This document shows positions 16,112 through 24,215 of a stretch of DNA of 47,498 nt, piece by piece; position 1 is the stretch's first letter; every line of letters starts with the position of its first letter. The stretch covers positions 1 through 47,498 of the forward strand of contig CAMATN010000026.1 of NCBI GenBank assembly GCA_945861155.1, given 5' to 3'. The DNA is from Rhizobium sp. Q54. GTDB taxonomy: Bacteria > Pseudomonadota > Alphaproteobacteria > ATCC43930 > CGMCC-115725. The position numbers and the translations under genes are program-made. The notes beneath the pieces were generated by a model that saw only the letters and a program-made list of their open reading frames with translations, made no database searches and had not been told where the DNA came from.

Positions 16112-16561
16112 TCAACCATCGTTCTCAACGAAGATCATATTGTGATCTGCGGGTACCAGGTTTGAGGGCAGCCGAGTGTCACGATCGTACTCAGCTTCCT
16201 GAAGAGAGGCGCCTTCGACGTTTACGTCGAGCATATTGGCGCCCTGTAATTGAGTCCTGCCCCCAAGATTATCAGGCCCCATATTTACTCCTCGGAGGTC
16301 GGCCCCGCGCAGATCTGCCTCCTTCAGGTTTGCACCTTGTAAGTTGGCAGCCTCAAGAATGGCTCGCCGAAGATCGGCACGAAAGAACCTTGCCCAATAT
16401 AAGTCAGCTCCTGTCAAGTCCGCCTCTATGAGGCTGGCGTCGGAGAACTCCGCACCTTCCAGGATGGCACCGCGCAGGTCGGCCTTGTCGAGATTGAGGC
16501 TGTCGAAGTCATATCCGTCCACGTTCGCTAGGATAACTCCCGCCTTAGTTTTGACCTGCAT
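16112..16561 (-). CDS. Pentapeptide-repeat protein
   Basis: 149 residues from ATG 16561, which lies next to a palindromic repeat. Residues about 22-125 are A(D/N)LXX repeats: SLNLDKADLRGAILEGAEFS, then LIEADLTGADLYWARFFRAD, and so on through ANLKEADLRGADLRGVNM. These form a right-handed quadrilateral beta-helix. Family members have varied or unknown roles; some mimic DNA and protect gyrase, but nothing here points to that. The base composition is visibly lower in G+C than the neighbours (runs such as ttattaa-like and codons ending in A/T), hinting at acquisition. The frame continues upstream across the next gene and was cut at this ATG. Confidence 0.85.
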   Translation of the reverse strand: MQVKTKAGVILANVDGYDFDSLNLDKADLRGAILEGAEFSDASLIEADLTGADLYWARFFRADLRRAILEAANLQGANLKEADLRGADLRGVNMGPDNLGGRTQLQGANMLDVNVEGASLQEAEYDRDTRLPSNLVPADHNMIFVENDG

Positions 16562-16576
16562 CGTGTAGCCCAGTTT

Positions 16577-16657
16577 TGTAGGGCGGATCAGCGAAGCGCA
16601 ATCCGCCACCTCAGTGATGCCGGTTTGGCGGAATGCGCTACGCTTTTCCGCCCTACA
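16577..16657. repeat. Inverted repeat, TGTAGGGCGGA family
   Basis: TGTAGGGCGGATCAGCGAAG plus CGCAATCCGCCA at the left and TGGCGGAATGCGCTACGCTT plus TTCCGCCCTACA at the right are imperfect inverted copies of about 32 bp, separated by 17 bp. It fills the gap between the pentapeptide and dehydrogenase genes. Related elements are frequent in many proteobacterial genomes. Confidence 0.85.
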
Positions 16658-16671
16658 TTTCGCGGGCGCGC

Positions 16672-17604
16672 CTACTGCTTGTCGTTGTCGAGCACGGCCT
16701 GGATCTTTGCCGGGTCGACGGCGAGCGGGGCGACGCCGGCGCGCTCGATCTGCAGCAGCCCGCCGACCCGGCTGTCGCGCTGGCCCCAGCCGCGGTTCAT
16801 CGCCTCGGTCAATTCCTCGAGCGCCAGATTGGCGAGCCGCATCGGCACCGCCATCTCCTTGCCGAGCCCGACCGCCAGCGACACGTCCTTGTGCAGCAAA
16901 CGCAGCGCGAAATCGGCCGGGTCGTAGGTGCCGCTCAGAAACTTGCCGAGCCGGTCGAAGGTCCGCTGCCGGCCGGTCGCGCCCTGGCGCACCGCCTCCC
17001 ACAATTCGAGCGGGTCGACCCCGGCCTTGATGCCCATCGTCATGACCTCGGCGAGCGCCACGCCGACCACCGCGCTGGTACAATTATGCACGAGCTTGGC
17101 GATCGTGCCGGCGCCGATCGGACCGATATAGCGGGCCTGGTCGCCCATCGCGTCGAGCACGCTCTTGTGCCGGTTGAACTGCTGCTCGTCGCCGCCGACC
17201 CAGATCGCCATCTTGCCGCTGGCCGCGCCGCCGGGGCCGCCACTGACCGGCGAATCAAGCATATAGAGGTTCTTTTCGGCGAAGGCGGCGTTGATCTTGC
17301 GCACGACACCGACCGAATTGGTCGACATGTCGAAAAACGCGGTGTCAGGCTTCATGCCCTCGATCAGCCCGTTCGGCCCGAGCGCCACGGCTTCGACATC
17401 GGCCGGCACCGGGAGCGAGGTAAACACCGCCTCGACCTGCTCGGCGAGCGCCTTCGGGCTGTCGGCCCAGACCGCACCGTTGGCGAGATAGGGTTCGGCC
17501 GCGGCGCGGCGCAAATCATGCACGACAAGCTGGTGGCCAGCCTTCTGAAGATTGGCCGCCATGCCCTTGCCCATCATGCCGAGCCCGATGAAACCTACGC
17601 GCAT
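16672..17604 (-). CDS. 3-hydroxyisobutyrate dehydrogenase-like NAD(P)-dependent oxidoreductase
   Basis: 310 residues from ATG 17604, with GGAGG 5-6 bases upstream (GGTGGAGGATCGAG). RVGFIGLGMMGKGMAANLQK at the start is the GxGxxG nucleotide-binding fold; FFDMSTNSVGVVRKI is the substrate-loop motif and LDSPVSGGPGGAASGKMAIW is the conserved D-x-P-x-S-G-G segment. The catalytic lysine is in IGAGTIAKLVHN (family G-x-G-x-x-x-K-x-x-N). Members oxidise beta-hydroxyacids such as 3-hydroxyisobutyrate, tartronate semialdehyde or 6-phosphogluconate-like compounds; the exact one cannot be told. No metabolic neighbours. Confidence 0.92.
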   Translation of the reverse strand: MRVGFIGLGMMGKGMAANLQKAGHQLVVHDLRRAAAEPYLANGAVWADSPKALAEQVEAVFTSLPVPADVEAVALGPNGLIEGMKPDTAFFDMSTNSVGVVRKINAAFAEKNLYMLDSPVSGGPGGAASGKMAIWVGGDEQQFNRHKSVLDAMGDQARYIGPIGAGTIAKLVHNCTSAVVGVALAEVMTMGIKAGVDPLELWEAVRQGATGRQRTFDRLGKFLSGTYDPADFALRLLHKDVSLAVGLGKEMAVPMRLANLALEELTEAMNRGWGQRDSRVGGLLQIERAGVAPLAVDPAKIQAVLDNDKQ

Positions 17605-17700
17605 CTCGATCCTCCACCGCGACGACATCAACTTGTCGCGGGGAGTGTGGCCGGGCGGCCGGGCCAAGCGCAAGCCGCGCGGGCGACGGCCGGGGATGTT

Positions 17701-19065
17701 TTATTCGACGAGCCGGCCGCCGGTCAGGCTGGTCGAGCGGGTGCCGGTGCCGGTGCAGTTGTTCTGGAAGGTCGAGCTGCCGCTGAAGTTGATCTTCCAG
17801 GCGATCAGCTGGGTGCATTGCGCGCCGCCGGTCGGGCTGCCGCCGGAATAGTTGACGATCTGCTGCGGGAAGTAGATCGCGCCGACGATGTTTTGAGTGG
17901 CGCCGCCGGTCAGCGAATTGACCTCGGTGTGGTCGGTGCAGGCGCGGTCCTGGTATACGGCGATGCCCGATAGCGGGCCGGCGCTGGGGGCGGTCAGGGT
18001 CACGACGGCGCCGCCGTTGATCTTGCTGGTGGCGCAGTCATGGCTGGCGTTGCTCCGCGTCAGGACGATCGTCGTGCCGCTGGTTCCGGTCAGGCGCGAG
18101 CCGCCGGCGATGCTCAACTCGCCGCGGTCGATGATGAAGGTGCCGGGGCCGAGCGTCAGCGTCGAGTTGCCGACCAATTCCAGGCCGTTGCAGAACACAT
18201 AGACGCCGCCGGCGCCGATGTTCTTGGTCTCGGTGGCGCCGCCGGTCAGCTTGTAATTGGTCGAATTGCAGCCGGAATAGCTCGGCACCGCGGCGTTCAG
18301 ATAGGGATCGATCAGCGGGTCGACGCCGGTAAAAATCCCGTTCGCCGCGCTCAGCCCGCCGCCGCTGACCCCGCCGACGATATAGGCGATGTTGGCGTGG
18401 ATCGTGGCGCCGCCGCTCAGCGACAGCGCGCTCGGCGAGGGCGAGTTCAGGTACAGCGAGCAGCCCGGGAAGCTGAGCGCGGTGGAGCCAGAGGCGGTCG
18501 TCGTCGTTTCGCTGAGCGGGTCGAGCGCGACGACGCATGCCTGGCCGGTGAGGCTCGTATTCGCCAGCGCCACGGCGCGGACCGAGATCGTCGGGCCGCT
18601 CGGCAGAAACAGCGCGGAAATCAGCGCCGCTTGCGGCTGGCTGATCAGCACTTCGATGGCCGGGCTGCTTTGGTAGTTGCCCGATGTCGGCGGATAGTTG
18701 ACCGCAATGGTGGTCCCCTCGGTGCCGTGGACGAATTTGTAGCCGGCCGCAATGCTCGTCGCCTCGCTCGTCAATGTCGACGAGTTCTTCGCACCCGCCG
18801 CCAGCGCCGCCGCGGCGGTCGAGGCTGCCGCGTCGGCGGCGCCCTGCATCGACCGCTTGGTCAGATACCAGCTCGCCGCTTCGGTGCCGAGCCCGGCAAA
18901 CCCGACGATTCCCGACAGCGATAGCGCCAGGACGACCAGCGTCGCTCCGGCGCGATCGCGCATCATCGGGCCGAGACACCGCGCGATCGACGCCGGCAAC
19001 GACCGCGCCGTGGGTTTCTTGAGAAACGTGGGTTTCTTGAAAAACAGGTGGCGCAGGGGTTTCAT
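17701..19065 (-). CDS. TadG-like Flp pilus-associated protein with beta-solenoid-like C-terminus
   Basis: 454 residues from ATG 19065; an in-frame ATG at 19095 would overlap the preceding gene by 26 bp. Residues about 35-80 (RDRAGATLVVLALSLSGIVG, then AGLGTEAASWYLTKRSMQ) are the TadE/G-like N-terminal membrane segment followed by the typical W-Y-x-x-K-R-x-x-Q-x-A-A-D-A-A motif, here QGAADAAA. The remainder is Thr/Ser/Gly-rich with repeated LSGGAT/LTGGAT units and alternating beta-strand segments, consistent with an extracellular solenoid, plus several cysteines. TadG is a minor pseudopilin or pilus-assembly protein. The N-terminus contains an 18-bp tandem duplication (FFKKPTFLKKPTARS). The third gene of a three-gene unit. 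Confidence 0.75.
   Translation of the reverse strand: MKPLRHLFFKKPTFLKKPTARSLPASIARCLGPMMRDRAGATLVVLALSLSGIVGFAGLGTEAASWYLTKRSMQGAADAAASTAAAALAAGAKNSSTLTSEATSIAAGYKFVHGTEGTTIAVNYPPTSGNYQSSPAIEVLISQPQAALISALFLPSGPTISVRAVALANTSLTGQACVVALDPLSETTTTASGSTALSFPGCSLYLNSPSPSALSLSGGATIHANIAYIVGGVSGGGLSAANGIFTGVDPLIDPYLNAAVPSYSGCNSTNYKLTGGATETKNIGAGGVYVFCNGLELVGNSTLTLGPGTFIIDRGELSIAGGSRLTGTSGTTIVLTRSNASHDCATSKINGGAVVTLTAPSAGPLSGIAVYQDRACTDHTEVNSLTGGATQNIVGAIYFPQQIVNYSGGSPTGGAQCTQLIAWKINFSGSSTFQNNCTGTGTRSTSLTGGRLVE
19011..19046. repeat. 18-bp tandem duplication in the TadG-like gene
   Basis: TGGGTTTCTTGAGAAACG is followed directly by TGGGTTTCTTGAAAAACA (16 of 18 matching). In frame it encodes a repeated Lys-Lys-Pro-Thr segment near the N-terminus. 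Confidence 0.85.
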
Positions 19066-19069
19066 GCGG

Positions 19070-19465
19070 TCAGCTCGGATAACAGGCTTGCGCATCGAGG
19101 GTCACCGACAGCGTCATGAAGGGAATGGTCATCGCGAGCGGATAGCTCGCCGAGACCCGGTTGCCGCAACTCGCCGTGGTGGGGACAAAAATCGAGCTGT
19201 CGAAACCGGTGCCGGCCTGGCTCGCGGCATAGCTCCGGATCTGGTCTGGCGTGCCGCACAGGGTCGGGTTGACGCTGGCGCAGCGTGCGGCCTCCGCGAC
19301 CGAGAGATTGAGCGCGTTCTGCAGCCACACGGCCTGTCCGGTGGCGATGATCCCAAAGAGGAACAGGAACAAGGGAGCCGAGATCAGCGCCATCTCGATC
19401 GCGGTATTGCCGCGCGTGTCGCCAGCAAAGCAGCGGCGAGCCGCGATCGGCTTCATTTTATCCAT
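19070..19465 (-). CDS. TadE-like pseudopilin
   Basis: 131 residues. RGNTAIEMALISAPLFLFLF around residues 18-37 is the TadE signature (basic, N-T-A-I/V-E-x-A-L/F, then a long hydrophobic span). The remainder is extracellular, with cysteines in SVAEAARCASVNPTLCGTPD and CGNRVSASYPL for disulfides. TadE/TadF are minor pilins of the tight-adherence system, processed by the prepilin peptidase TadV. Overlap-free but directly adjacent to the genes on each side (5 bp before the TadG-like start), so almost certainly one operon. Confidence 0.85.
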   Translation of the reverse strand: MDKMKPIAARRCFAGDTRGNTAIEMALISAPLFLFLFGIIATGQAVWLQNALNLSVAEAARCASVNPTLCGTPDQIRSYAASQAGTGFDSSIFVPTTASCGNRVSASYPLAMTIPFMTLSVTLDAQACYPS

Positions 19466-19470
19466 TTGCG

Positions 19471-20013
19471 CTAACGGATGCGGATGGTCGACTGCGCGGT
19501 CAGGATCACCGCATCGCCGAGCGCCGAGTAGGGCAGCACCGGGTCGTACGGCAATTGCGCGGTGACGACGACGTAATAGCCCGCTGTCTCGCCATTGGAA
19601 CAGGTGCTGCCGGGGGTCGCCTGACTGACCGTGCCGCCGGTTGGGCAGCCGGTCACCTGATACGGGACCGGGGTTGCCTCAATCCCGGAAAGCGTGCTCG
19701 CCGCTTTCACCGCATTGGTGATGTCGGCCGGGGAGTTGCTGTGCCAGGGGTGGAATGAGGCGTATTGCGCACCGGCCTGCGCGGCTTGCTGCACCTCGAT
19801 GCGCTGCGAGAACGCGATGCCGAGATCGGCGACGGGGACCAAGAGGCCCAACAGGATTGGGGCTGCCAAACCGAATTCAACCGCCGAGGTGCCATGCTCG
19901 GACCTCGATAAACGACGAAAACGGCTCAAAAAAGCACGCACAGGAGACTTGAGAGTCGCCGGCCAGCGCCCCCCGGCGCCAGCAGGTTTTCCCCTGCTTA
20001 TGGTTTTTGTCAT
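19471..20013 (-). CDS. TadE/TadG-like pseudopilin
   Basis: 180 residues, ATG 20013, with GATTGGAGCAACAAAA (GGAG, 7 bases) upstream. An Arg-rich N-terminus of about 38 residues precedes SEHGTSAVEFGLAAPILLGL (residues about 38-57), the typical TadE membrane motif; a C-terminal beta domain follows with two cysteine-containing loops (YQVTGCPTGGT and GSTCSNGE). First gene of the three-gene Tad unit, behind an AT-rich intergenic region that should carry its promoter. No other tad genes (ATPase, TadB/C, secretin, prepilin peptidase) are within the window. Confidence 0.82.
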   Translation of the reverse strand: MTKTISRGKPAGAGGRWPATLKSPVRAFLSRFRRLSRSEHGTSAVEFGLAAPILLGLLVPVADLGIAFSQRIEVQQAAQAGAQYASFHPWHSNSPADITNAVKAASTLSGIEATPVPYQVTGCPTGGTVSQATPGSTCSNGETAGYYVVVTAQLPYDPVLPYSALGDAVILTAQSTIRIR

Positions 20014-20160
20014 TTTTGTTGCTCCAATCGAACACCCGGTTAGGTGGTGTTGATCGGTCTATTTGTCGATTATTATTTACTCGGATTTATCCGAAAACAG
20101 ATGCACGATTATCACTTTGTTAGAGATTCCCAATCATTGGTTGTACTGTTTGGAAACTTA
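20014..20160. promoter_or_regulatory. AT-rich leader of the Tad-like unit
   Basis: 147 bp with markedly higher A+T than its surroundings, between the divergent... that is, between the stop of the VOC gene and the start of the Tad unit, both on the minus strand. It holds an inverted repeat with six-base arms (TCGGATTTATCCGA, 20081-20094), a possible operator, and TA-rich -10-like sequences (TGATAAT on the minus strand, around 20107-20114). No confident -35 could be assigned. The role is inferred from position and composition only. Confidence 0.4.
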
Positions 20161-20760
20161 TTACACTTCTCGGTGACGCAGCTGGTTGTTGACCTGCCGG
20201 TCGCCGGCGAGCCAGCGCTGCAACTCGCTGTGCGCATCGGCCCGGCGCAGCGCGTCGATGGCCGCGGCATCGGGCGGGTCGCGGGTGAATTCGACGATGA
20301 GGCCGTCCGGCGAATTCGTGTAGATCGACGCGCAGTAGCCGTGATCGGTCTCGCGAAATTTTTCGCCAGCCTTGTCGAGCCGCGCCTTCAGCGCCTCGTA
20401 GGTGGCGTCATCAACCTTCAGGGCGATATGGTCGTAGTGACCGATCTCGGCCGGCTGCTTCGCCTGGGTGCGATCGTACATCGCCGGGTCGGCGAACTGG
20501 AAGAAGGCGAGCGCGCTGCCGTCGGCCAGGCCGAAAAACGTGTGGCAAAACTCGATCGGCTCGCCGGTGTCGCGGCTGACCGATTTCTCGCACCAGGTCG
20601 CGACCAGCGGGATTCCGAGCAGATCTTCGAGAAAGGCTCGGTTTGCCTCGTGATCGCGCACGACATAGGCATGGTGGTGCAGGCGTTGCGGCAATCCCGG
20701 CAGCCCCCCGGTTTGATCGCCCGAATTCTGTTCGCCCGAATTCTGCGCAATCGCATCCAT
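20161..20760 (-). CDS. VOC superfamily protein (glyoxalase/dioxygenase fold)
   Basis: 199 residues from ATG 20760, with GGAGGGAG about 9 bases upstream. After a flexible Gln/Asn/Gly N-terminus produced by a 15-bp tandem duplication, the VOC domain starts at QRLHHHAYVVRDHEANRAFL. The two halves (LGIPLVATWCEKSVSRDTGE... and GHYDHIALKVDDATYEALKA, then YTNSPDGLIVEFT) carry candidate metal ligands H (HHAYV), H (DHIAL) and E (IVEFT). Closest in look to 'VOC family, dihydroxybiphenyl dioxygenase-like' proteins; substrate unknown. Separate from the Tad genes despite sharing the strand. Confidence 0.85.
   Translation of the reverse strand: MDAIAQNSGEQNSGDQTGGLPGLPQRLHHHAYVVRDHEANRAFLEDLLGIPLVATWCEKSVSRDTGEPIEFCHTFFGLADGSALAFFQFADPAMYDRTQAKQPAEIGHYDHIALKVDDATYEALKARLDKAGEKFRETDHGYCASIYTNSPDGLIVEFTRDPPDAAAIDALRRADAHSELQRWLAGDRQVNNQLRHREV
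20717..20746. repeat. 15-bp tandem duplication at the VOC gene start
   Basis: TCGCCCGAATTCTGT then TCGCCCGAATTCTGC (14 of 15 matching). On the minus strand it codes for the repeated QNSGE/QNSGD at residues 6-15 of the VOC protein. Confidence 0.85.
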
Positions 20761-21013
20761 GCCGAAATCTCCCTCCGCTCTGCTTCGCGCATCGTGGGAT
20801 AGCGCGTCATTGTTGGGGCAATATACGACCCTCTGCCGCGCGCCGGTAGCGGTTCTCCGTATCGTGGAACGCACCGGCGTGCGCGCCGTATACAGGCTGC
20901 TGCGGGCTTGAGCCGGGCCGGCTGTTGCGCCGAGCCCAAGATGCGGTCGGCGATGGCCGGGTAAGCCCGTGGCCCAACGCCGCGAGGGCGGTCGGCATCA
21001 ACGGAGGGTGGTA

Positions 21014-22561
21014 ATGGCGCAAGTCGCATTCAGTCTGTCTTTCGACGGCGTTCAGGAAGTTCCCGATCAAACTACGTCGGCGTTCGGCACGGGGCTGGTG
21101 ATCTTCGACACGATAACCAACACCGCCAGCTACGTCTGGCAGATCAGCGGCATCGATTTCGGGACGATCTCCGGCCAGAACCCGGCGACCCCGACGACCC
21201 TGGATGACGCCGTCGGCTTCCACTTCCACAATAACGCGCGCGACGTAAACGGCCCGATCGTGTTCGACATCCCGAGCCAGGATACCGATGACCTTCAGGT
21301 GGTCAATACCGGGGGCAATACCTGGTCGATCTCCGGGACCTGGGAACCCACCGACCCGGCCAACAATTCGATCACCACCTTCGCCGCGGCGCTCGCGGCG
21401 GGGACCGTTGGGGCCGACGTACCGATCTATGGCAATATCCACACCGCCACCGCTCCGGGCGGGCTTATTCGGGCGCAATGGGTCGGTTTTCGGCAGCCGC
21501 CCCAGCGCGATTTCAACGGTGACGGCAAGTCGGATATTCTGTGGCAGAACGACAACGGCGCCGTCCACACCTGGCAGATGAACGGCGCCGGGGTGGCCGC
21601 CGCCAGCGATGTCTTTATCGCCGATCCGGGCTCGCACCTGGTCGGTACCGGGGATTTCAACGGTGACGGCCTGTCGGATTTCTTATGGGACAACGGCAGC
21701 AATTCGATCTCCATCCGGCAGACGAACGCCGGTGCTGCCCCGATCAATGTCGGGCCGATCGGCTCCGCCGACGCGACCTGGCAGGTTCGCGCCACCGGCG
21801 ATTTCAACGCCGACAGCACCACTGACATCCTGTGGCGGAACGATAATGGCGCCGTCCATATCTGGCAGATGAACGGCAGCGCCGTCGCCGCCACCGGCGA
21901 CGTCGGCATTGCCGACGCCAGCTGGCAGATTCGCGGGACCGGCGATTTCGGCGGTGACGGTCGGGCTGACATCCTGTGGCAGAACGTCAACGGCTCCGTC
22001 GAAATCTGGCAAATGAGCGGCACGACCGTACTCAGTGCCGGGCCGGCGGGGTTCGCCGATCCGAGCTGGCACATCCGCGGGACCGGCGATTTCGGCGGCG
22101 ACGGCAAGGCTGACATCTTGTGGCAGAACGACAACGGCATCGTCCACATCTGGGAGATGAACGGCACTACCCTGGTCAACAGCGCTGACGCCGGCTTTGC
22201 CGATGCCAGCTGGCACATTCGCGACATCGGCGATTTCAGCGACGATGGAAAATCGGACATTGTCTGGCAGAACGACAACGGCACGGTCGAGATCTGGCAG
22301 ATCGACGGGACGACCGTCACCGGCACCGGTCAGCCCGGAGCGGCCGACACGACCTGGAACATCCTCCCGCCCGACAACACCAGCGCGACGGCAACCCCGC
22401 CCAGCCCGCTGGCGATTAATACATCCTTCGGGTTCGGCGACATTGCCGCCGACCAGGCCTACGCCGACGATCCGTTACCCTCGACGCCGTCATCCGGGAA
22501 CGGCAGCGACCCGTCGCTGCTTTGGACCGGCGCGATGGATCAGGGCTTATTGTACAACTAG
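21014..22561 (+). CDS. CHRD domain plus FG-GAP/VCBS repeat protein, probably secreted
   Basis: 515 residues from ATG 21014, preceded by GGAGGGTGGTA. Residues about 1-150 look like a CHRD domain (AFSLSFDGVQEVPDQTTSAF, GFHFHNNARDVNGPIVFDI, then YGNIHTATAPGGLIRAQ), a fold first defined in chordin. From about residue 165 six repeats of about 47-50 residues carry DFNGDGKSDILWQNDNGAVH-type cores (Ca-binding D-x-N/G-x-D-G-x-x-D loops of FG-GAP/VCBS repeats), a likely seven- or six-bladed beta-propeller. No classical signal peptide, so type I secretion is likely (inferred). The final 60 residues are an Asp/Ser/Pro-rich tail. Adhesion or polymer binding is possible, unproven. Confidence 0.8.
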   Translation: MAQVAFSLSFDGVQEVPDQTTSAFGTGLVIFDTITNTASYVWQISGIDFGTISGQNPATPTTLDDAVGFHFHNNARDVNGPIVFDIPSQDTDDLQVVNTGGNTWSISGTWEPTDPANNSITTFAAALAAGTVGADVPIYGNIHTATAPGGLIRAQWVGFRQPPQRDFNGDGKSDILWQNDNGAVHTWQMNGAGVAAASDVFIADPGSHLVGTGDFNGDGLSDFLWDNGSNSISIRQTNAGAAPINVGPIGSADATWQVRATGDFNADSTTDILWRNDNGAVHIWQMNGSAVAATGDVGIADASWQIRGTGDFGGDGRADILWQNVNGSVEIWQMSGTTVLSAGPAGFADPSWHIRGTGDFGGDGKADILWQNDNGIVHIWEMNGTTLVNSADAGFADASWHIRDIGDFSDDGKSDIVWQNDNGTVEIWQIDGTTVTGTGQPGAADTTWNILPPDNTSATATPPSPLAINTSFGFGDIAADQAYADDPLPSTPSSGNGSDPSLLWTGAMDQGLLYN

Positions 22562-22966
22562 GCACGATCGGGGCAGATTGAATCGCTTCAAGAGTTCGTC
22601 ATTCCCGCGAAAGCGGGAATCCAGTGTAAAAGCTGTGCCGCTTACCCTGGACCCCCGCTTCCGCGGGGGTGACGAATCAAGGGGTGCTTCAGCCAAAAGC
22701 GATCGTGCTCTAGCCTCGATTCGTCAGACGAATGATGGCGGTCTCAGTTTGGCGCCGCAGGCGTCGTGCGTCCTTCGAGACGCGCCCTTCGGGCGCTCCT
22801 CAGGATGAGGCTACAATGTTGATAGCATTAAAGAAAGAGCCTCATCCTGAGGAGGCCGCAATGCGGCCGTCGAGAAGGACGCACGAGAATCATCCAACTT
22901 GAAACTGAGACACTGCCGCTGACCGCACTCCCGGCGGAGTGCGGTCAGTTGTCCGCCTCCCGCTAA
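22562..22966. repeat. Intergenic repeat cluster: REP-like pair plus MITE-like element
   Basis: 405 bp without a gene. At 22597-22675 two hairpins (GTCATTCCCGCGAAAGCGGG... and ...CCCCCGCTTCCGCGGGGGTG) form a REP-like pair. At 22764-22886 there is a long inverted repeat: CGTGCGTCCTTCGAGACGCG...CTCCTCAGGATGAGGCT on the left and AGCCTCATCCTGAGGAGGCC...GAGAAGGACGCACG on the right, with a 25-bp centre (acaatgttgatagcattaaagaaag). The centre and arms match, in reverse orientation, the element at 34669-34785. The stretch separates convergent genes, so it may also end transcription. Confidence 0.8.
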
Positions 22967-24061
22967 TCAGCCGAAAATCACCTCGCGGCCGTTATCCGAT
23001 GCCTGTTTGATGGCGTCGACCAGGCGGTGCAGGTCGACCGCGGTGTCGAAAGTCGGCTGGCGGCTTTGCCCGTCGCGTATCGAGCGGGCGAACAGCGTGT
23101 ACATTTGTCCGACATTGACCGCTTCACCCGCCGGCGTGCCGGGTGCGGCGACGCTGAAACGCTCGGGCACCGGCATCGGCGCGAGCGTGTTGCCGCCTTT
23201 TGCGCCGTGCAGGAAAACCTCGCTCAATTGCGGCGAATCCTCGCCCATCGCGACCAGCGTCCCGTCACGGCCGTAAATTTCCATGCGATAGCCGCTGCCG
23301 GCGAACGGAATGGCGCCGATATGGACGGACGCCACGGCCCCGCTCGCCAGCCGGCCGCTGACCAGCACGTTGTCGGGTGCGGTGACGTCCAACAGCGCCT
23401 GGGTCCCGGTGTCGAGCCACTGCTTGGCCTGCGTCGCCACCACCGCGGACAGCCGCGAAAAGTCGCCGGCGACGAAACGCATCGCGTCGACCGTGTGGCC
23501 GTTGGCGATGGTCAGCGTGTTGGCGCCGAGTTCGGCGTCGCGCTGCCAGGTGCGATGCGACGGCCGGGTCAAGACGCCTTCGCGCATCAGGCAGACATGG
23601 ACCGCCAATACCTCGCCGACAAAACCGCCCTCAAGCAGTTCCTTCATATACATCACGGTCGGATTGACGCGCGCCTGCAGGCCGATCGCGGTGACGAGAC
23701 CTTGGGACTTGGCCAGCGCGGTCAACTCCACGGCCTCCGCGGTCGTGCGCCCGAGCGGCCACTCGCAATAGACGTGCTTGCCGGCCTCCAGCGCCGCCTT
23801 GGTCGGGGCATAATGCGACGGCACGCGCACGACGATCGCGACCGCGTCGATGTCCGGCGAGGCGACCATCTTGCGGTAGTCGTCGAAGGCCAGACGCGCG
23901 CCGTAAGCCTGGCGCGCCGCTTCGGCGCTGTCGGCCCGGGTGGTGCAGACCGCCGTCAACTCGACATCCGAACTGGCCTGCACGGCCGGCAGGTGGGAGC
24001 GGGACGACCAGGTGCCCCTGACGCTGGCGCCGACCAGGCCAAGCCGAATCTTGTCTGCCAT
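22967..24061 (-). CDS. Gfo/Idh/MocA family NAD(P)-dependent oxidoreductase
   Basis: 364 residues. N-terminal IRLGLVGASVRGTWSSRSHL is the Rossmann nucleotide site (GxxGxxG variant); VYCEWPLGRTTAEAVELTAL carries the family E-K/W-P motif, here E-W-P, where the usual Lys is Trp, a feature of several family members. The central GHTVDAMRFVAGD motif (H and D for catalysis) is in place, followed by the beta-sheet C-terminal domain. Members act on sugars, inositols or their acids; this one is nearest in look to 1,5-anhydro/galactose dehydrogenase-like proteins, not confirmable. The minus strand, divergent from ghrA downstream. Confidence 0.88.
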   Translation of the reverse strand: MADKIRLGLVGASVRGTWSSRSHLPAVQASSDVELTAVCTTRADSAEAARQAYGARLAFDDYRKMVASPDIDAVAIVVRVPSHYAPTKAALEAGKHVYCEWPLGRTTAEAVELTALAKSQGLVTAIGLQARVNPTVMYMKELLEGGFVGEVLAVHVCLMREGVLTRPSHRTWQRDAELGANTLTIANGHTVDAMRFVAGDFSRLSAVVATQAKQWLDTGTQALLDVTAPDNVLVSGRLASGAVASVHIGAIPFAGSGYRMEIYGRDGTLVAMGEDSPQLSEVFLHGAKGGNTLAPMPVPERFSVAAPGTPAGEAVNVGQMYTLFARSIRDGQSRQPTFDTAVDLHRLVDAIKQASDNGREVIFG

Positions 24062-24215
24062 ATCGCTACCTTTCTGCGAATTATCTTCGGTGAACCGCGA
24101 GCGATCAGCTAAAAGCGGAAGCTCTGCCCGGATCGTTGCCTCTTAACGGGCCGGCTTGCAACATCGATCGAATGCGGCGGCGGGCCCAGGTCCGGCGCGG
24201 TGACCGGGAGGGGAA

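Noticed and set aside
16562-17083. Upstream extension of the pentapeptide frame
   Set aside because: It crosses the inverted repeat and is out of frame with, but inside, the dehydrogenase coding sequence; the A(D/N)LXX repeats begin only after 16561.
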